Source: Chrysoperla carnea
Lineage: Eukaryota > Arthropoda > Insecta > Neuroptera > Chrysopidae
Direction of reading: 5' to 3'
Assembly: GCF_905475395.1 (NCBI RefSeq)
Contig: NC_058342.1
Span: forward strand, 16,092,640-16,156,639
Length of the DNA: 64,000 nt
Program-made: the position numbers and the translations under genes
Notes under the pieces: generated by a model
The model's database searches: none
Told to the model about the DNA's origin: nothing
What the model saw: the letters and a program-made list of their open reading frames with translations, nothing else
In this document: in pieces, positions 1 to 11,139 of the stretch
Position numbering within the stretch: position 1 is the first letter of the stretch
Layout of the letters: each line of letters starts with the position of its first letter

Positions 1-719
1 CGATCCAGGGTCTTTAACAGAAAACAAGTAAATCAGAGATCTACAATCGGTAACGACAATAAAATGTCGACCTAACAAATGACATCGAAAATATTTAACC
101 GCCCATACTATCGCTAAAAGTTCCTTTTCAATAGAACTATAATTTAATTCAGCTTTATTAAGTGTCCTACTCGCGTAAGCTACAGGTAAATCAAGATTCT
201 TTTTATAATCACCTTGAGATAATATCGCTCCTATGGAATACGAACTCGCATCGCAAGTTAATATAAATTTTTCATTAAAATTTGGATACTGTCATATCGG
301 AGCTGTTATTAACGAATTTTTCAATTTTTCAAAAGAATCCTCTTCTATATTGGACCATTTAAATTTGTTATTTTCCTTTAACAATTCTGTCAAAGGTTTT
401 GCTAAAGCACTAAAATTGTTTACGAATTTTCGATAGTATCCAGCTAGTCCCAAAAACGATTTTATTTCTATTTTAGTGGTAGGACGGGGAAAATTCTTTA
501 CAGCGCTAATTTTACCACTGTCCGCTTTCAAACCATTTTCCGTTATCGTATGACCCAAAAAATTTACTTCTTTTCGCAAGAACTCACATTTATCGGACTG
601 TATTTTTAGATTGTATTCTTTCAATCTGTCTAAAACATCAATTAGTCGCTTATTATGATTTTCTAATGAATCGCCGAAAACTACAATGTCGTCTAAAACT
701 ACAAATTGGATAGGTAAGT
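1..719 (-). mobile_element. Ty3/gypsy retrotransposon pol fragment (RT palm to RNase H)
   Basis: Read on the minus strand, the coding trace starts at about 719 inside the reverse transcriptase palm, with an LDDIVVFG block (the usual Y/LDD motif). It continues through the connection (NFLGHTIT, FLGLAGYYRKF) and enters a Ty3/gypsy RNase H domain (ILTCDASSYSIGAILSQGD, YSSIEKELLAIVWAVKYF, TDCRSL). It runs off the left edge. A single in-frame TGA (292-294) separates RT from RNase H at a place where the family usually has Leu, so the copy is dead or nearly so. Sequence 5' of the LDD block is missing, so the element is truncated. These motifs are typical of Metaviridae-type LTR retrotransposons. No gag, integrase or env-like part is visible here. 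Confidence 0.9.
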
Positions 720-1387
720 AATAAAAAGCCTAACAGGCTCAGATTCAGCCTTCAAAACAGGTGATGGGCACGGCACAGCCACCCGAAAATCGGCCAAATG
801 GGAGTCGAAGCATGCACTCGCTCATGATCAATATATTGCAATTCCTACAAAGGAGATGTTTACAAGATATATGGCGCCCTGACCAAGATATTGTACAGTG
901 TGTTTGCCTTCGTGGACGTAACCGTGGAGCGGTCACTAGTAAATGAATAAACCTGTAAGATGTTAGTTTGCTCGCCCACAAAAATTACAAAAGTAAATGT
1001 TTGCACATCACAATGTCGTCGTATTATTACTTCTATTATTTGGAATTTTTTGAGTTAAATTTGGGTATTTTATTAATGAAAAATAAGTGTTTTGTTACGG
1101 ATTCGGAGATTTTTTTTTTTTTTTTTTGGTTAAATTTGGGTATGAATGCACTAATCGTCAAGTATATTTTCGGCAACTGTTCAGCGTAAGTGAAGTATAC
1201 ATACTAGATAACCATAGTAAAAAAACTGACCGACACAACTAAAGTGTAACCAAATTATAACGGTAAATATACGGCATTGCGTAAATGCCGAATAATTACG
1301 GTATTATTACGGACCTCTAGGCCCTAGAAACCTCTAGGCCCATTCGAAAGCAATTTTTTGAATCGAATTCAAACAATTTTATACAAA
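720..1387. other. No gene seen; GC-richer block 729-960 of unknown origin
   Basis: The 230 bases next to the truncated gypsy fragment are clearly richer in G+C than the surroundings and end in an AATAAA-containing stretch. They could be part of an LTR or another insertion, but no terminal repeat pair was found. Beyond 960 the sequence is AT-rich with a T-run near 1110-1127 and no coding signal. Confidence 0.4.
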
Positions 1388-1940
1388 ATAAGTGAAAACA
1401 AACAATTGACTGAGTTAATTTTTGAAATACCATGTATAGACAGTGTTGATTACGCAATCGTTTGTATTTTTACGTCATATAAGTAAAGAAATATGGCCAC
1501 TCTTACATAGCCACATACACATAACTTATATTAACATATAATACATGCTACATAATTTGCGCCTAATTTTCTCCCTCACGGGTAAACGGTAATGTTTACG
1601 AAAAAGTGTTTCAAACAAAAGATGTTAATTTTTTTATAAGGAACATTTATACTTTAACTTTTGTCCTATCTCTAACGGTTTACAAGATGAGTCTTACGGA
1701 CCTAACATCCAATTGATCTATGTTGCTCATTTACGAACTCGACCTCACTTTCCTGAGCACGCTATAAAATTTCAATTGGATATTTTTTTATTTTTGAGTT
1801 ATCGTGTTAACAGACAACCGAAAATGGACTAATTAAGTGATTTTATAAACACTATACCAAAATTTTGTTCGTCGCATTAAGCGTTACAAACTTGGGACTA
1901 AACTTGTATACCTATTATATACCAATATATAATAGTCAAA
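1388..1940 (-). repeat. Dispersed family X, copy 1 (reverse)
   Basis: Near full-length diverged copy of the ~0.55 kb family defined by the copies at 12.70-13.25 and 22.17-22.72 kb. In this orientation it opens with AAGTGAAAACAAACAATTG, then ATACCATGTATAGACAGTG, the GGGTAAACGG/ATGTTTACGAAAAA block and the TTTTGTCCTATCTCTAACGG block. It ends with the ACTTGGGACTAAACTT block. No ORF is conserved between copies. Confidence 0.85.
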
Positions 1941-3018
1941 TAAAGAAATATTTCTTGATATTTATGTCATAATTAATTTTGAGATTTTGCCTTGAATTCT
2001 CTGATGAAAAATACAAAAATAAAATTCAGTAACAAGTGTGAATCATCCAAAAATTTCGACAATTGTTATTGTGACAATCCTGAAATAGAATTTTTTGGAT
2101 GAAATTAAATTAATTAAATTAATTAATATGTATTAGAAAAAGACCTTTTCATCATGTCACTTGCGCAAGTGCAGAGTTTATTTTTTCGTACTGACAGCAA
2201 TAAGTAGGACTAAGATAGAAGATATTTGTTATGCATTTTATCACATTGGTCATAAATCATTTAGTACGAAACAAATGTGAATCTTGATTTTAAAATGAAA
2301 AGCCCTATTAAAGGGTCACTTTCAATTGATTGAAAACAAAAGACAGTCTAATGCACCGTGCAAAGTACGCAACGCCCGAGAACAAGAGTACGCCCAGATA
2401 GGCGCCTTTTTCCTGCCAGCCTCTACACTCGAGTTTCGCGTCTTTGTTATATGGGTTCATGACTACATAAGTATCTCGAAGGATATAAAATGAAATTAAT
2501 CAAAAATTAAAAAAAAAACAAATTTTATTTTCTAAAATAAATCATTAATAAACATTTAAGGATTATTCCTACATAACAAACAAAAAATCTATTCTCGATA
2601 CATTTTAAGTGAACAATCTTTTATAAACAATATATTATAAATACTTATTCTAAAGAAAATTGTTATATTCCTCTTAATAAATCCTCTTAATCTTAATTGT
2701 TAATCCGGCACCCCTTGTAATCCGACTTAACTGTAACGGTATTTACAATGAATATTTATTATAAATTAATTAATTCTTTGTTGGTGACATTAGAAAACGA
2801 TAAAAATCTTATCATTTTGATGTGTAATTTATTGGATTACAAGGTATTTTTTTCAGTTGCACACTTCAGGGGACTTTGGGCAATACTCTATAGTACAAAA
2901 AATTCGATAATTCGAAACCACCTTGCAAAACGTTTGTCGGATTACCGCGTGTCCACTGTATTTAAAATTAATTTAATATAGTACCACATATGTCCCTCTA
3001 GGGATTCAAAGTGAAATA
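1941..3018. other. No gene seen; AT-rich, MITE fragment at about 2280-2460
   Basis: A stretch at about 2300-2460 (CAAAGTACGCAACG, AGATAGGCGCC, CTCGAGTTTCGCGTC) matches parts of the MITEs at 42.69-42.87 and 50.28-50.53 kb but lacks their termini. Positions about 2510-2600 resemble about 3436-3545, giving a diverged direct repeat on either side of the pogo-type MITE. No coding signal was seen. Confidence 0.45.
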
Positions 3019-3426
3019 CAGTCAAACCTGGATAAGCGAGAGTTCAAGGGAGCACAATCTCATTCTCGCTTATAGAGGTTTCTCACTAACCCGAGTTTCT
3101 CGCTAATGCAGGTACATGAGTAGCGTTTCTCTCTTATAGAGGTACTAAGCAATAACAAGTCGAAACAAGTACGAATATAGTAAATCTACTCATGTAGTAA
3201 CTCCTAAATAATATAAATCAATAAAGCTCGACTGTCGCTTATAGAGGTATAGATAAGTAGCAGTCTCACTTACGGAGGTCCATGAGGGAAAAACGACTCT
3301 CTCTTACAGAGGTTTCTGTTGCTCGCTAATAGAGGTTTTGGGAGCTTAAAATGGCGGATCCTGACTATAACTCTCACTTATAGAGTTTTCTCACTTATTC
3401 AGTTCTCACTTACCCAGGCTTGACTG
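3019..3426. mobile_element. pogo/Tigger-type MITE
   Basis: The terminal inverted repeats are CAGTCAAACCTGGATAAGCG on the left and the complement of CTTACCCAGGCTTGACTG on the right, with TA on both outer sides (3017-3018 and 3427-3428). TIR type and TA target site fit the pogo/Tigger branch of Tc1/mariner. The 408-bp interior has no ORF. It repeats the motif CTTATAGAGGT or close variants many times (for example about 3069, 3136, 3239, 3302 and 3371), so the interior is largely reiterated terminal sequence. Confidence 0.85.
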
Positions 3427-3651
3427 TAATTCAAAAATAAGAAATTTTTATTTTATATAACAAATCATAAATAAAGTTTTCAGGATTATATTTACAACAC
3501 AAAAACAAATTCGATTCTCGATATGTTGTAAATGAATAATAATACTTAAAATAAATAAATACTTAAAACTATTAGACTAATAAATATGTACTATATAAAC
3601 TAACTAAAACGTTCACGGGTTTTTATTGCAGGAATGAGATATTAAAGAAAA

Positions 3652-4140
3652 GCAAACCGCGAAGTGCAATTAAATGAGAGAGTGGAAATTGATGATAAGG
3701 GTGAAAATCTACTGATTTGAAAGACAAGTCTTACTCTTACTTTTTTTTGTTAACTAAATTTTCATAAAATCTCTGATTAATTCTAAAATAGTCTTCTAGG
3801 AGAACTCAGAGTATTTCTTCCGGAAGAGTCTCAATTTATTACCATTTTCTGTCATTAAATGATTTATTAATAATTTATTTGATATTTTCAGACTTTTTTC
3901 GGATAGGGAATATTGTGCTTGTCAACAGCTGGAGATATTGTGCTTCTTCCATATTCCTTTTACCATAAACATAAAATACCTTTTTTCCATTGGGTGAAAC
4001 AATAATTTTTAGAATAAAATGCGAACGAGGTATAAAATGCGAAAAAAAGTCTGGTTGAAATGGCTATATCTTAATTTTTCTATCTCAATTTTTCATTTTC
4101 CACCTTCTCAATTAATAGCACTTCGCGGTTTTTTCTTCTT
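3652..4140. repeat. Inverted repeat (3652-3700 / 4085-4140) enclosing a foldback fragment
   Basis: The left arm AACCGCGAAGTGCAATTAA pairs with TTAATAGCACTTCGCGGTT near 4110-4130, and the similarity continues inward for about 40 bases. The spacer (about 3786-3900) is homologous to one arm of the foldback element at 12.26-13.33 kb (CTTCTAGGAGAACTC, CCATTTTCTGTCATTAAATG). This is probably a small nested non-autonomous DNA element. Confidence 0.6.
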
Positions 4141-4179
4141 TAAAAAAACCCTCGAACGTCTTGGTTCTTTATTGTCCTC

Positions 4180-4908
4180 CTATCGATATTCATCTCGGGA
4201 TGGCTTAATCGTTTTTAGCGATATTTGATTAAGTTGGGTGCGTTCAACTGTAAAATATTGAACTGATACATTTTGTGTATCGATTGGTAATTTTATGTAA
4301 TTATTTGGCGTTAATACATTGTCGGAAATAATTGTTATATGTTTTGATGCATCGTTCAATTTGATTTTATCAGACTGTTTTTTGATACTAGCTAGGGGTA
4401 TTGTTGAAGCAGGCTGTGCTTGAATTTCTTTTTGTTTACTGTTGGGAGGTAACAGAATTTCTGAAAATTTTGATTCAACTTCAGTTTCTTCTGGAGGTGA
4501 CAGTTGATTTTCATTACATTCGCAAAAATGTTCAAAATCGTTTAATAAATCGTTAAAAATATCACTTGTTTTAAACATGTTTTCATTAATTTCTGCTGCA
4601 TCTTCAGCAGATATTAATGGACACTCTAGTTTAGTTTCACTAACTAGCATCGGCATAGATGTTTCTTTGTAATTATTTGGTGCGCTATCCATATCAGGTT
4701 TAGGATCATCGTCTTCATCGTCATCAGATTCAACATCAGAACCCAGTTCCTCATATGATCAATTTACAAACGTCCATTCATATATTTCAGGGTACGCGCA
4801 CTTTTTAAACTCTGGACATAGGTAAACGGCTTCGGTCATGTTTATTTGATATAATTTTAACTGGGTTTGCGCACCAATTGCATGGCATGCACCGCAATAT
4901 ACAATTTT
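4180..4908 (-). pseudogene. Zinc-binding/acidic ORF with in-frame TGA; weak USPL1-like N-terminus
   Basis: A splice acceptor (TTTTAGTTTCAG, ending at 4909) opens a minus-strand reading frame of about 240 codons that stops at 4180. The first 50 residues carry a Cys pattern, YCGACHAIG ... VYLCPEFKKCAYP (C-x2-C ... C-x5-C). It resembles the N-terminal zinc-like motif of USPL1 (SUMO isopeptidase-like). It is followed by an acidic Asp/Glu run and a low-complexity tail with a short acidic-hydrophobic motif (DIFNDLLNDFEHF). One TGA (4759-4761) interrupts the frame between the Cys part and the acidic run, with coding on both sides. A polyadenylation AATAAA (complement of 4168-4173) follows the stop by a few bases, as in a real 3' end. 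No C98 peptidase domain is present here and 5' exons were not found. It could be a decayed gene, a gene with a readthrough or mis-called stop, or another Cys-rich family. Confidence 0.4.
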
Positions 4909-4989
4909 CTGAAACTAAAATAATAGCTTCATTTTATTTGGTTATTAATTTCTGAGAATCGCGACTATTTCAAAATATTTTTTTTTGTG

Positions 4990-6715
4990 CATCTTATGAC
5001 TTTCCAGAACTGTGAGGTGGAAACTCTAATAGAGATTTAGTTGGATAAAATTACGACTTTGGTATGGATTAAAAGTTCGGGCAGCAAAACTTTGCAGTTT
5101 TTTTCACATCAAATTAAACATTTTTTTACTTTCTCGGAGTGGTGTAACATGTCCAACCAACAAAATGGTGTCAAAATAGGCATTCTTTTCAGAAATTTTA
5201 TCATTTTTATTTTATATTTGACATCGGATATCCAAATTTGGTAGGTTTGAAGTAATTGTTAAAAACTACACTTCATATATTATTGGTACATATATATATA
5301 CATATGGCAAAACAGTTCATTTTACTGTAACCTGAAAAATATTTGTCCAATTTTAATGAAACTAATACCAAAAGTAGGTTTGAATACTTACAATTTCCAT
5401 GGCCGATGTTATGCTATTTTGTCCTACGGGGCTAATTTTTATACGGGGAAATCGTTACAACTCGCACAAATTAGATGTAATCTGCATTTCGGTCAAACTT
5501 TTTCATATTTTGGCAAATGATAGTTTAAGGTAGTACCTACACGAAAGTGATATTCCAAGAATTTCTCAAAACTCAGAATATAAAATATTTAATTCATAAT
5601 ACACTTGCTGTTAAAATTAGAAGATGATTTACCATGCCATACATGAGATATTAGCAATTAAAAGTGACGCAATTTGTACGTGTACATGGGAGAAGTGTAT
5701 AAAAATACACAAATTTACAAATATTATATTTATTTACCAATGAATGACGTCCACCATCTCTATGAAAAACTAATATAATGTAGAATACTATATTTAGAAA
5801 ATATATAAATAAAAATAAAAATTATTTACCATATAGTTTCGATAAAAAACTTAAATAAATAACTCGTTTTAGCGATGATTTTTGTGGAAAAGATATGAAG
5901 ACTAATGTTAAAGGCATATGTCATAGTGTGTGTGCTTATATGTATACTAGAAACAGTAGTGAGGAACTACAGTCTTTTGAAAATAATATATGGTATATGT
6001 ATAATAGTCATAGCACAGTTAATGCACTGAATGATAGTATTAGTCCAAAACTTTTTGACTGGACGGTCGCGGAGGAACTACCTTAAGCCATTTTAAAGAA
6101 AAGTTCCCATCTTCACAAGTCATGAAAATGACTAGATTTCATGTTGTCACTTATTTGTATAATATATACCTATGTATGTATAGGCAAATCCATATACAGA
6201 TATGTATAATTATTACATGCATACGTGTGTTACATAATTCAAAGAAGAAGCAGTGTTAATTGTTTAGTGGATCAATAATATGAATTGTTAAGATCAATAT
6301 TTTCAGCTGCATATATACGTACATGATTTTTGACAGTTAAATTACAATAATTTTGTTTATATAAATGAGTAGGTACATTTTCCAATTTTAATTTGGAGAT
6401 TTATTATTTTAACTTGAAATCCTGTCATTTTCATGACTTGTGACCAAGGAAACTTTAATTCAGAATGACTTAAACTATCATTCCCGAAAATTTGAAACAG
6501 TTTGACCGAAATGCAGATTACATACAATTTGTGCGAGATCCTTTATAATTTTTTGGAAATAATAGTTCGCTGGGTAAATTGACAGGCAGTTCTTAGCATT
6601 GGCTTCAGAAAATTATCCTAAAAAAAGTTTATATGGTTTAGCGGAACTTTTTGTTTTAATCCCCCCGCCATTGGGGAGAAGAGGGTTAAAGCAATAAACA
6701 TCTTTTAAAAGATTT
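4990..6715 (+). repeat. Dispersed repeat Z, long copy with palindromic interior
   Basis: Two blocks (about 5040-5390 and 6535-6715) match, in inverted order, the shorter copy at 17570-18310. Examples are GTTCGGGCAGCAAAACTTTG and TCGCTGGGTAAATTGAC. The middle is itself palindromic: 5450-5535 pairs with 6465-6545 (TGCATTTCGGTCAAAC), and about 6092-6150 pairs with 6408-6462. No conserved ORF was seen. The ends were not resolved to the base. Confidence 0.6.
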
Positions 6716-6880
6716 AAAAAAAATCAAAGTAGTTTAAATATTAAAGTAACCCAAAACTTAATATATTTTTATTAATAAACTCCTATATGCAAATTATGAA
6801 ATTGATGACGTCATGAATCACCGTCATTTTTGTACTGCATGCACTATCGTTTTAGTTTTTAGAGATGAGGTACTCTCAGT

Positions 6881-7305
6881 CAGGGTTGCCAGATTGGGCG
6901 ATTAATCGCGAATTGGGCGATTTTTTTCATGGATTTTTTCCTTTTTTTGAGTTTGGGCGACAAGTCGCAAATTAGGCGCTTTTCATTCCTCAGGTGAAAC
7001 CTAAAAAAATGTATTTAATACATAAAAATTCTGCATGAAAATCTGCTGTACTCTGTATTTTTTAGTGTGAAAAGTAATAAATTTCACTTATTTAAATAAA
7101 GATATTTATCAAATTCATATTCTTGAGTTTTCCATTGACTCTGAAATTATTATATTATAAAAGAGTATACAAAAATTTATTTTAGTTCGTTTCAGCATTT
7201 TTATTTAGAAAAAATCAATTTCTTTTGCGACTTTTGCGAATATTTTGCGACTTTCGATCACAGATGGGGCGGGGCGACTTGAATGAAAACTTTCTGGCAA
7301 CCCTG
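6881..7305. mobile_element. hAT-type MITE with perfect 8-bp target duplication
   Basis: The element begins CAGGGTTGCCAGATTGGGCG and ends TTTCTGGCAACCCTG, giving inverted termini of about 13 bp. It is flanked on both sides by CTCTCAGT (6873-6880 and 7306-7313). An 8-bp duplication with CAG-type ends is typical of hAT. The interior (425 bp) is rich in GGGCGA and GCGACTT motifs and non-coding. Confidence 0.9.
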
Positions 7306-7313
7306 CTCTCAGT

Positions 7314-8116
7314 GCTTTGGTGACAAATTCAAATAGAGCTAGTTTTATAATATTTCGCTTCAATTATTAATATAAATAAATGATTCATCATAATTATAAA
7401 ATGTTAAGTAAAATTATTTTATTAATAAAAATTTTAGGCATTGCATTCATGTTAAATGAAAATATAACTAAATAAAAATTGATATATTTTTATTATAAGT
7501 AAAAAAAATTAATTTTTTTAACTAATCTTGAATATATTATAAATATTTATAAAATATTTAATTATAGTAATATTCAAATAATAATTTATTTCGTTGAACA
7601 GAAAACTTTTTAATGAAAATTATTTTCGTTTGACAAGGGTGTCAAAAAACGAGGTAACATTAGTTATTGAAAATGTGAATAAATTTAGCTACTGATGATG
7701 ATTCCGTTGAAATCGAAATATCGATATCAAGCGACATGTAAGTCTGTTATATGTTTTTTAATTGTATTTTTAAATAAAATTTTTTAATATACAATTTTAT
7801 TTCGGATATCGTGGTATTTATTTCAATAACTATGTCTCAACTCGAAGTTAACAAAAAATCATCCTGATAAGGGTAACATTATACTGGAATGCGTTCCGTT
7901 TTAACCAGTAATCACTATAGGTGACTAAAAATGAACGGCTTCGTAGTATACTGAATAAATGTCATATCTTACAGTGGTCTCAGTGCATATCGGAACATAC
8001 CCTTAATTTGAATATCTCAAAGGAGTGACATCTGAAAATTATTTTTATTTTCTTAGATATTTGAATAGAAAATGTGTGTTTTTTTTTTATTTGTAGGTTA
8101 TGATTGAACTGTAATT
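7314..8116. other. No gene seen; AT-rich spacer 5' of the THAP relic
   Basis: Very AT-rich to about 7620. A short GATGATGATTCCGTTGAAATCG motif near 7695 resembles the 3' tail of some retroelements but is too short to classify. About 7850-8040 is less biased but has no ORF. Confidence 0.4.
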
Positions 8117-8224
8117 ATGATAGTTAAATGTGAAATGCCGAATTGTAAATCAAAAAACGTAACGTTACACGTGTTTCCTGGTGATCAAGGAAGAACTTTT
8201 TTTGATAAAATTATTTGTTCATAA
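8117..8224 (+). pseudogene. THAP-domain first exon (P-element/THAP9-like relic)
   Basis: ATG at 8117 opens a 35-codon stretch with the N-terminal half of a THAP DNA-binding domain: C-x4-C (KCEMPNCKSKN), then LHVFP in place of the usual 'H/FP' signature. It then meets TAA at 8222. THAP is a C2CH zinc domain found in P-element transposases and in domesticated THAP proteins. The second half of the domain is found at 8653-8789. No good splice donor closes this exon, so it is probably decayed. It is the 5' end of the transposase relic that runs to about 17.25 kb. Confidence 0.7.
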
Positions 8225-8652
8225 TAAATTATCATTATTTGTCATTATTATTTATTATTCTTTAGAGATTTTTGTTTCAAAACACACTTTTATTTCGTAT
8301 TTTCAAAAGTCGTTTATTTTAAATAGAATCGTGAAAATAAGACAATTAATTTAGGGGATTCCCCGAACGTGCCAATCAAATAAAAATTTAAATAGATGCA
8401 AATTCAAAAACGAATAATTACATTAATATTATAATATTTATCAATAATTAGTCTTACGAAAATTTATAATAGAGTTTGATAATAAATAACTGTTTTTAGG
8501 TTTATATAGGTTAAGTAATGAAATTCTATGAATTGCATCAAAAATTTCTCTTAAAACAAATTGTTTGAAAAAAAATTTTACTGCATATGTGAAGCGAATG
8601 TTAAGTTAAAGAATTTTAATGTACATTTGTTAACAAATTATTTTATTTACAG

Positions 8653-8789
8653 CGTTTTGAAATTTAGACAGAATCTGGTAGCCTAATTAGTTTAGAAGTT
8701 AAAAATAGGCGAAAATGTAGGATCTGCAATTTGCAAACACAACACTACAAATTTAAAACGCAATACTGTACCAACTTTATATTTACCAG
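8653..8789 (+). pseudogene. THAP-domain second exon, degenerate
   Basis: The acceptor TTATTTACAG ends at 8652 and the donor CCAG|GTAAGC begins at 8790. The last 25 codons read SAICKHNTTNLKRNTVPT then LYLPG. This matches the C-terminal half of THAP (C-x2-H, then the conserved L-K-x-N-x-V-P-T and LPG). About ten residues between the C-x2-H and LKRN are missing compared with the family, and stop codons lie upstream in the same frame. The exon is therefore a relic. Confidence 0.7.
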
Positions 8790-8881
8790 GTAAGCGTTCC
8801 GAACGAATTATTCTCAAAAGTGTATCAAGGATTCTCTTTTTTAGAAAATTTATAGTACCTAACATAATATTTAGAATTTTT

Positions 8882-9319
8882 TATACCATGTATATATGTA
8901 ATATATATCAAGGTATACTAAGTTTAGCCCCAAGTTTGTTACCCTTAAAAATATTGATGCTACGAAAAAAACTTTGGTATAGGTCGTCATAAAATCAACT
9001 AATTAGTCCATTTTCGGTTGTCTGTCTGACAACACGATAACTTTACACCGTGCAAAGGACGTAAAAAGTGAGATCGAGTTCGTAAATGAGCACCATAGGT
9101 CAAGGTCTTGGGTCCGAAGGACTCATCTTGTGAAGCATTAAAGATTTTATAGTAAACATCACTGTTTACCCGTGAAGGCGCAAATTGTATAGTATGTATT
9201 ATATGGGAATATCAGTTATGTATGTGTGGCATGTATGTATCTGTAATGTGACTGTGTCAATAATGTTTATACATGGTATTTCAACAGTTAACTCAATCAA
9301 TTGTTTGTTTTCACTTGTT
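8882..9319 (+). repeat. Dispersed family X, copy 2
   Basis: Forward copy running from TATACCATGTATATATG to TTTTCACTTGTT. It lies inside an intron of the THAP9-like relic. The middle is shortened compared with the 12.70 kb copy, lacking the ACATTTTTTACATTTAAAC part. Confidence 0.85.
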
Positions 9320-9461
9320 TATTTTGTACATTTAAGATATATTTTGTAGTGGCTACTTTTTGATAATTTTGGTTATTAATTGTAAAAATCATGGTGAATC
9401 GTTAATAAGGCAGGTAAAGTTTTGAGTGTTAGATTGAACTTTCAGTTTAGAAAGTATTTTG

Positions 9462-10014
9462 TAGTGTCCGACCGAAGGTTCGGTTTCGGCCAGTTTCGGC
9501 CAAAAAATGTAGTTTCTGCGTCAGTTTCGGTTTTGGCAGAAAATCCACACACCGAAACTCTGTGTTCGTGGATTATCGTGCGTCGTTCGGCTAACTTTAT
9601 GTGAGTTAATGTCTGCTGAGTTTGCCGGCCAGTCCGATGTAATTTTGTTGTGACTTTATGTGTTGTGTTGTGTATGCGTTCTTGGATTTGGTTTTATTTA
9701 ATTTAACCACCAAAACATTGAAACAACTGCCTGCTATCGCTTTGATTTAATTTTGTGTGATCTTCAGATACTTGTTAATTGATTTTAACTGTGAGAAAAC
9801 ACAGCATGTAAACAATATTCATTTAATTAAACTCAAATATTGTTTTTTATTTGATTTAACACGTGTTAACTGTCTGTATAAGTGTAAAAAATAATTTCAG
9901 TAAACAATCAAATTTTAACATGTCTAAAAAAGTTTCAGTTTCGGTTTCGGCCGAAACTGAAACAGATACCGAAGGTTCGGTTGCGGTAGAAATTCCAGTT
10001 TCGATCGGACACTA
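9462..10014. mobile_element. hAT-type MITE, 553 bp
   Basis: It begins TAGTGTCCGACCGAAGG and ends GATCGGACACTA (inverted). It is flanked by GTATTTTG (9454-9461) and GTATTTTA (10015-10022), an 8-bp target duplication with one mismatch. Subterminal regions repeat GGTTCGG/TTTCGGCC motifs in both orientations. There is no transposase ORF. Confidence 0.85.
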
Positions 10015-10077
10015 GTATTTTATTCCACCATTATGATGTTTAATATGATTTCTTAAGTTTTAATTTGAATTTTACAG

Positions 10078-10152
10078 AAAATGAAGCATCAATAGCTGAC
10101 CCTGCGGTAGATGAATATTCGACAACCTCATCGCCCGGCGTATAAATAACAG
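10078..10152 (+). pseudogene. Mini-exon C of the THAP9-like relic
   Basis: A 75-bp exon between TTTTACAG and GTAAAT. It encodes NEASIADPAVDEYSTTSSPG V and then a stop. It is homologous to exon D (10936-11004) in length class, splice sites and sequence. Its length is a multiple of three, so including or skipping it keeps the frame. The internal TAA shows this copy is broken. Confidence 0.6.
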
Positions 10153-10783
10153 GTAAATTTTTACCAATAATATAAATATTATCATAAATAATAATTGAGA
10201 AGGATATTTCGAAATAAATTTCGATTTTTGTCCCAATTTCCTAGTTCAATTTTTGTATCGTAAAAATTTATCGTATAACGTATTTCAGACACCATATTTT
10301 GGTTATTAATTGTAAAACTCATGCTGAACCATTAATAAAGCAGGAAAAGTTTTAGTGTTAGAGATGATTAATAGAATACTTGTTGAGTAAATCGAATTAC
10401 CGCCCTTGTGATTAAATATTTAGAAGTAATTTTATTATTATAAATGTAGGCCTATATATATTGGTCAAAATTGCAGCCAAAGCATTATATAAATAATAAT
10501 TTGACATACATACATAGCGCGTTCAAGTTCAATGAATTAAGCAATATTATAATTACATATTTTCAACAATACTTTCAATCAAAATTAAGAAATAGCATGT
10601 TTTATGAAATATGTATCATATTAAAAATCATCAATTATAACCGAGAGAACATGATGTAAATATATATCGTATACATGATTAAAAGTAAACAAAAACAAAA
10701 AGTAATAATAATAAATAAGTGAATAAACAAAGTGAACATAAAAATTCAATGAGTTGAAAAAATTGCACTCTGTGTCTAGAACT

Positions 10784-10852
10784 CGAGTGGCCTAATTGGT
10801 AGGGCGCTTGACATGAATCCAAGAAGTCCGGGTTCGAGCGATTTTTTTCAAT
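10784..10852 (+). tRNA. tRNA-like sequence (pseudo-tRNA or SINE head)
   Basis: An A-box-like TGGCCTAATTGG (10788-10799), a variable anticodon arm and a B-box-like GGTTCGAGC (10831-10839) are followed by a run of seven T (10842-10848), a Pol III terminator. The anticodon stem does not pair properly and the acceptor stem is not complementary. This is therefore a decayed tRNA or a tRNA-derived SINE promoter rather than a functional tRNA. Confidence 0.6.
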
Positions 10853-10935
10853 TCTCTTTAATTAAAAAAATAAAAGTTTGAATTTTAATTTAGAAACAAT
10901 CCATTGTGATGTTTAATTTAATTTGAATTTTACAG

Positions 10936-11004
10936 AAAATGAAGCAACAATAGCTGACGCAAATGGATTAGAGCCAACCTCATCGCTCGGTGTTAAAAGA
11001 CCAG
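10936..11004 (+). pseudogene. Mini-exon D of the THAP9-like relic
   Basis: A 69-bp exon between TTTTACAG and GTAAAT. It encodes NEATIADANGLEPTSSLG then VKRP, without a stop. It is the intact sister of exon C and ends in the phase needed to join exon E (PG|APISPAVV). The duplication of this exon is described with the 9367-11150 repeat. Confidence 0.6.
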
Positions 11005-11139
11005 GTAAATTTATGACCATTGTTATAAATATTATCAAGGATTATAAATTAAAACTCTAGGATATTTCGAAATAAATTTCTATTTTTGCCTTAATTTCCT
11101 AGATCAATTTTTGTATGTATTATATAAGTACGTATTTCG

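Noticed and set aside
7680-7760. Possible retroelement 3' tail (GATGATGATTCCGTTG motif)
   Set aside because: Too short and without neighbouring coding remnants to assign a family.
10784-10852. Functional tRNA gene
   Set aside because: A and B boxes and a T-run are present, but the anticodon and acceptor stems do not pair.
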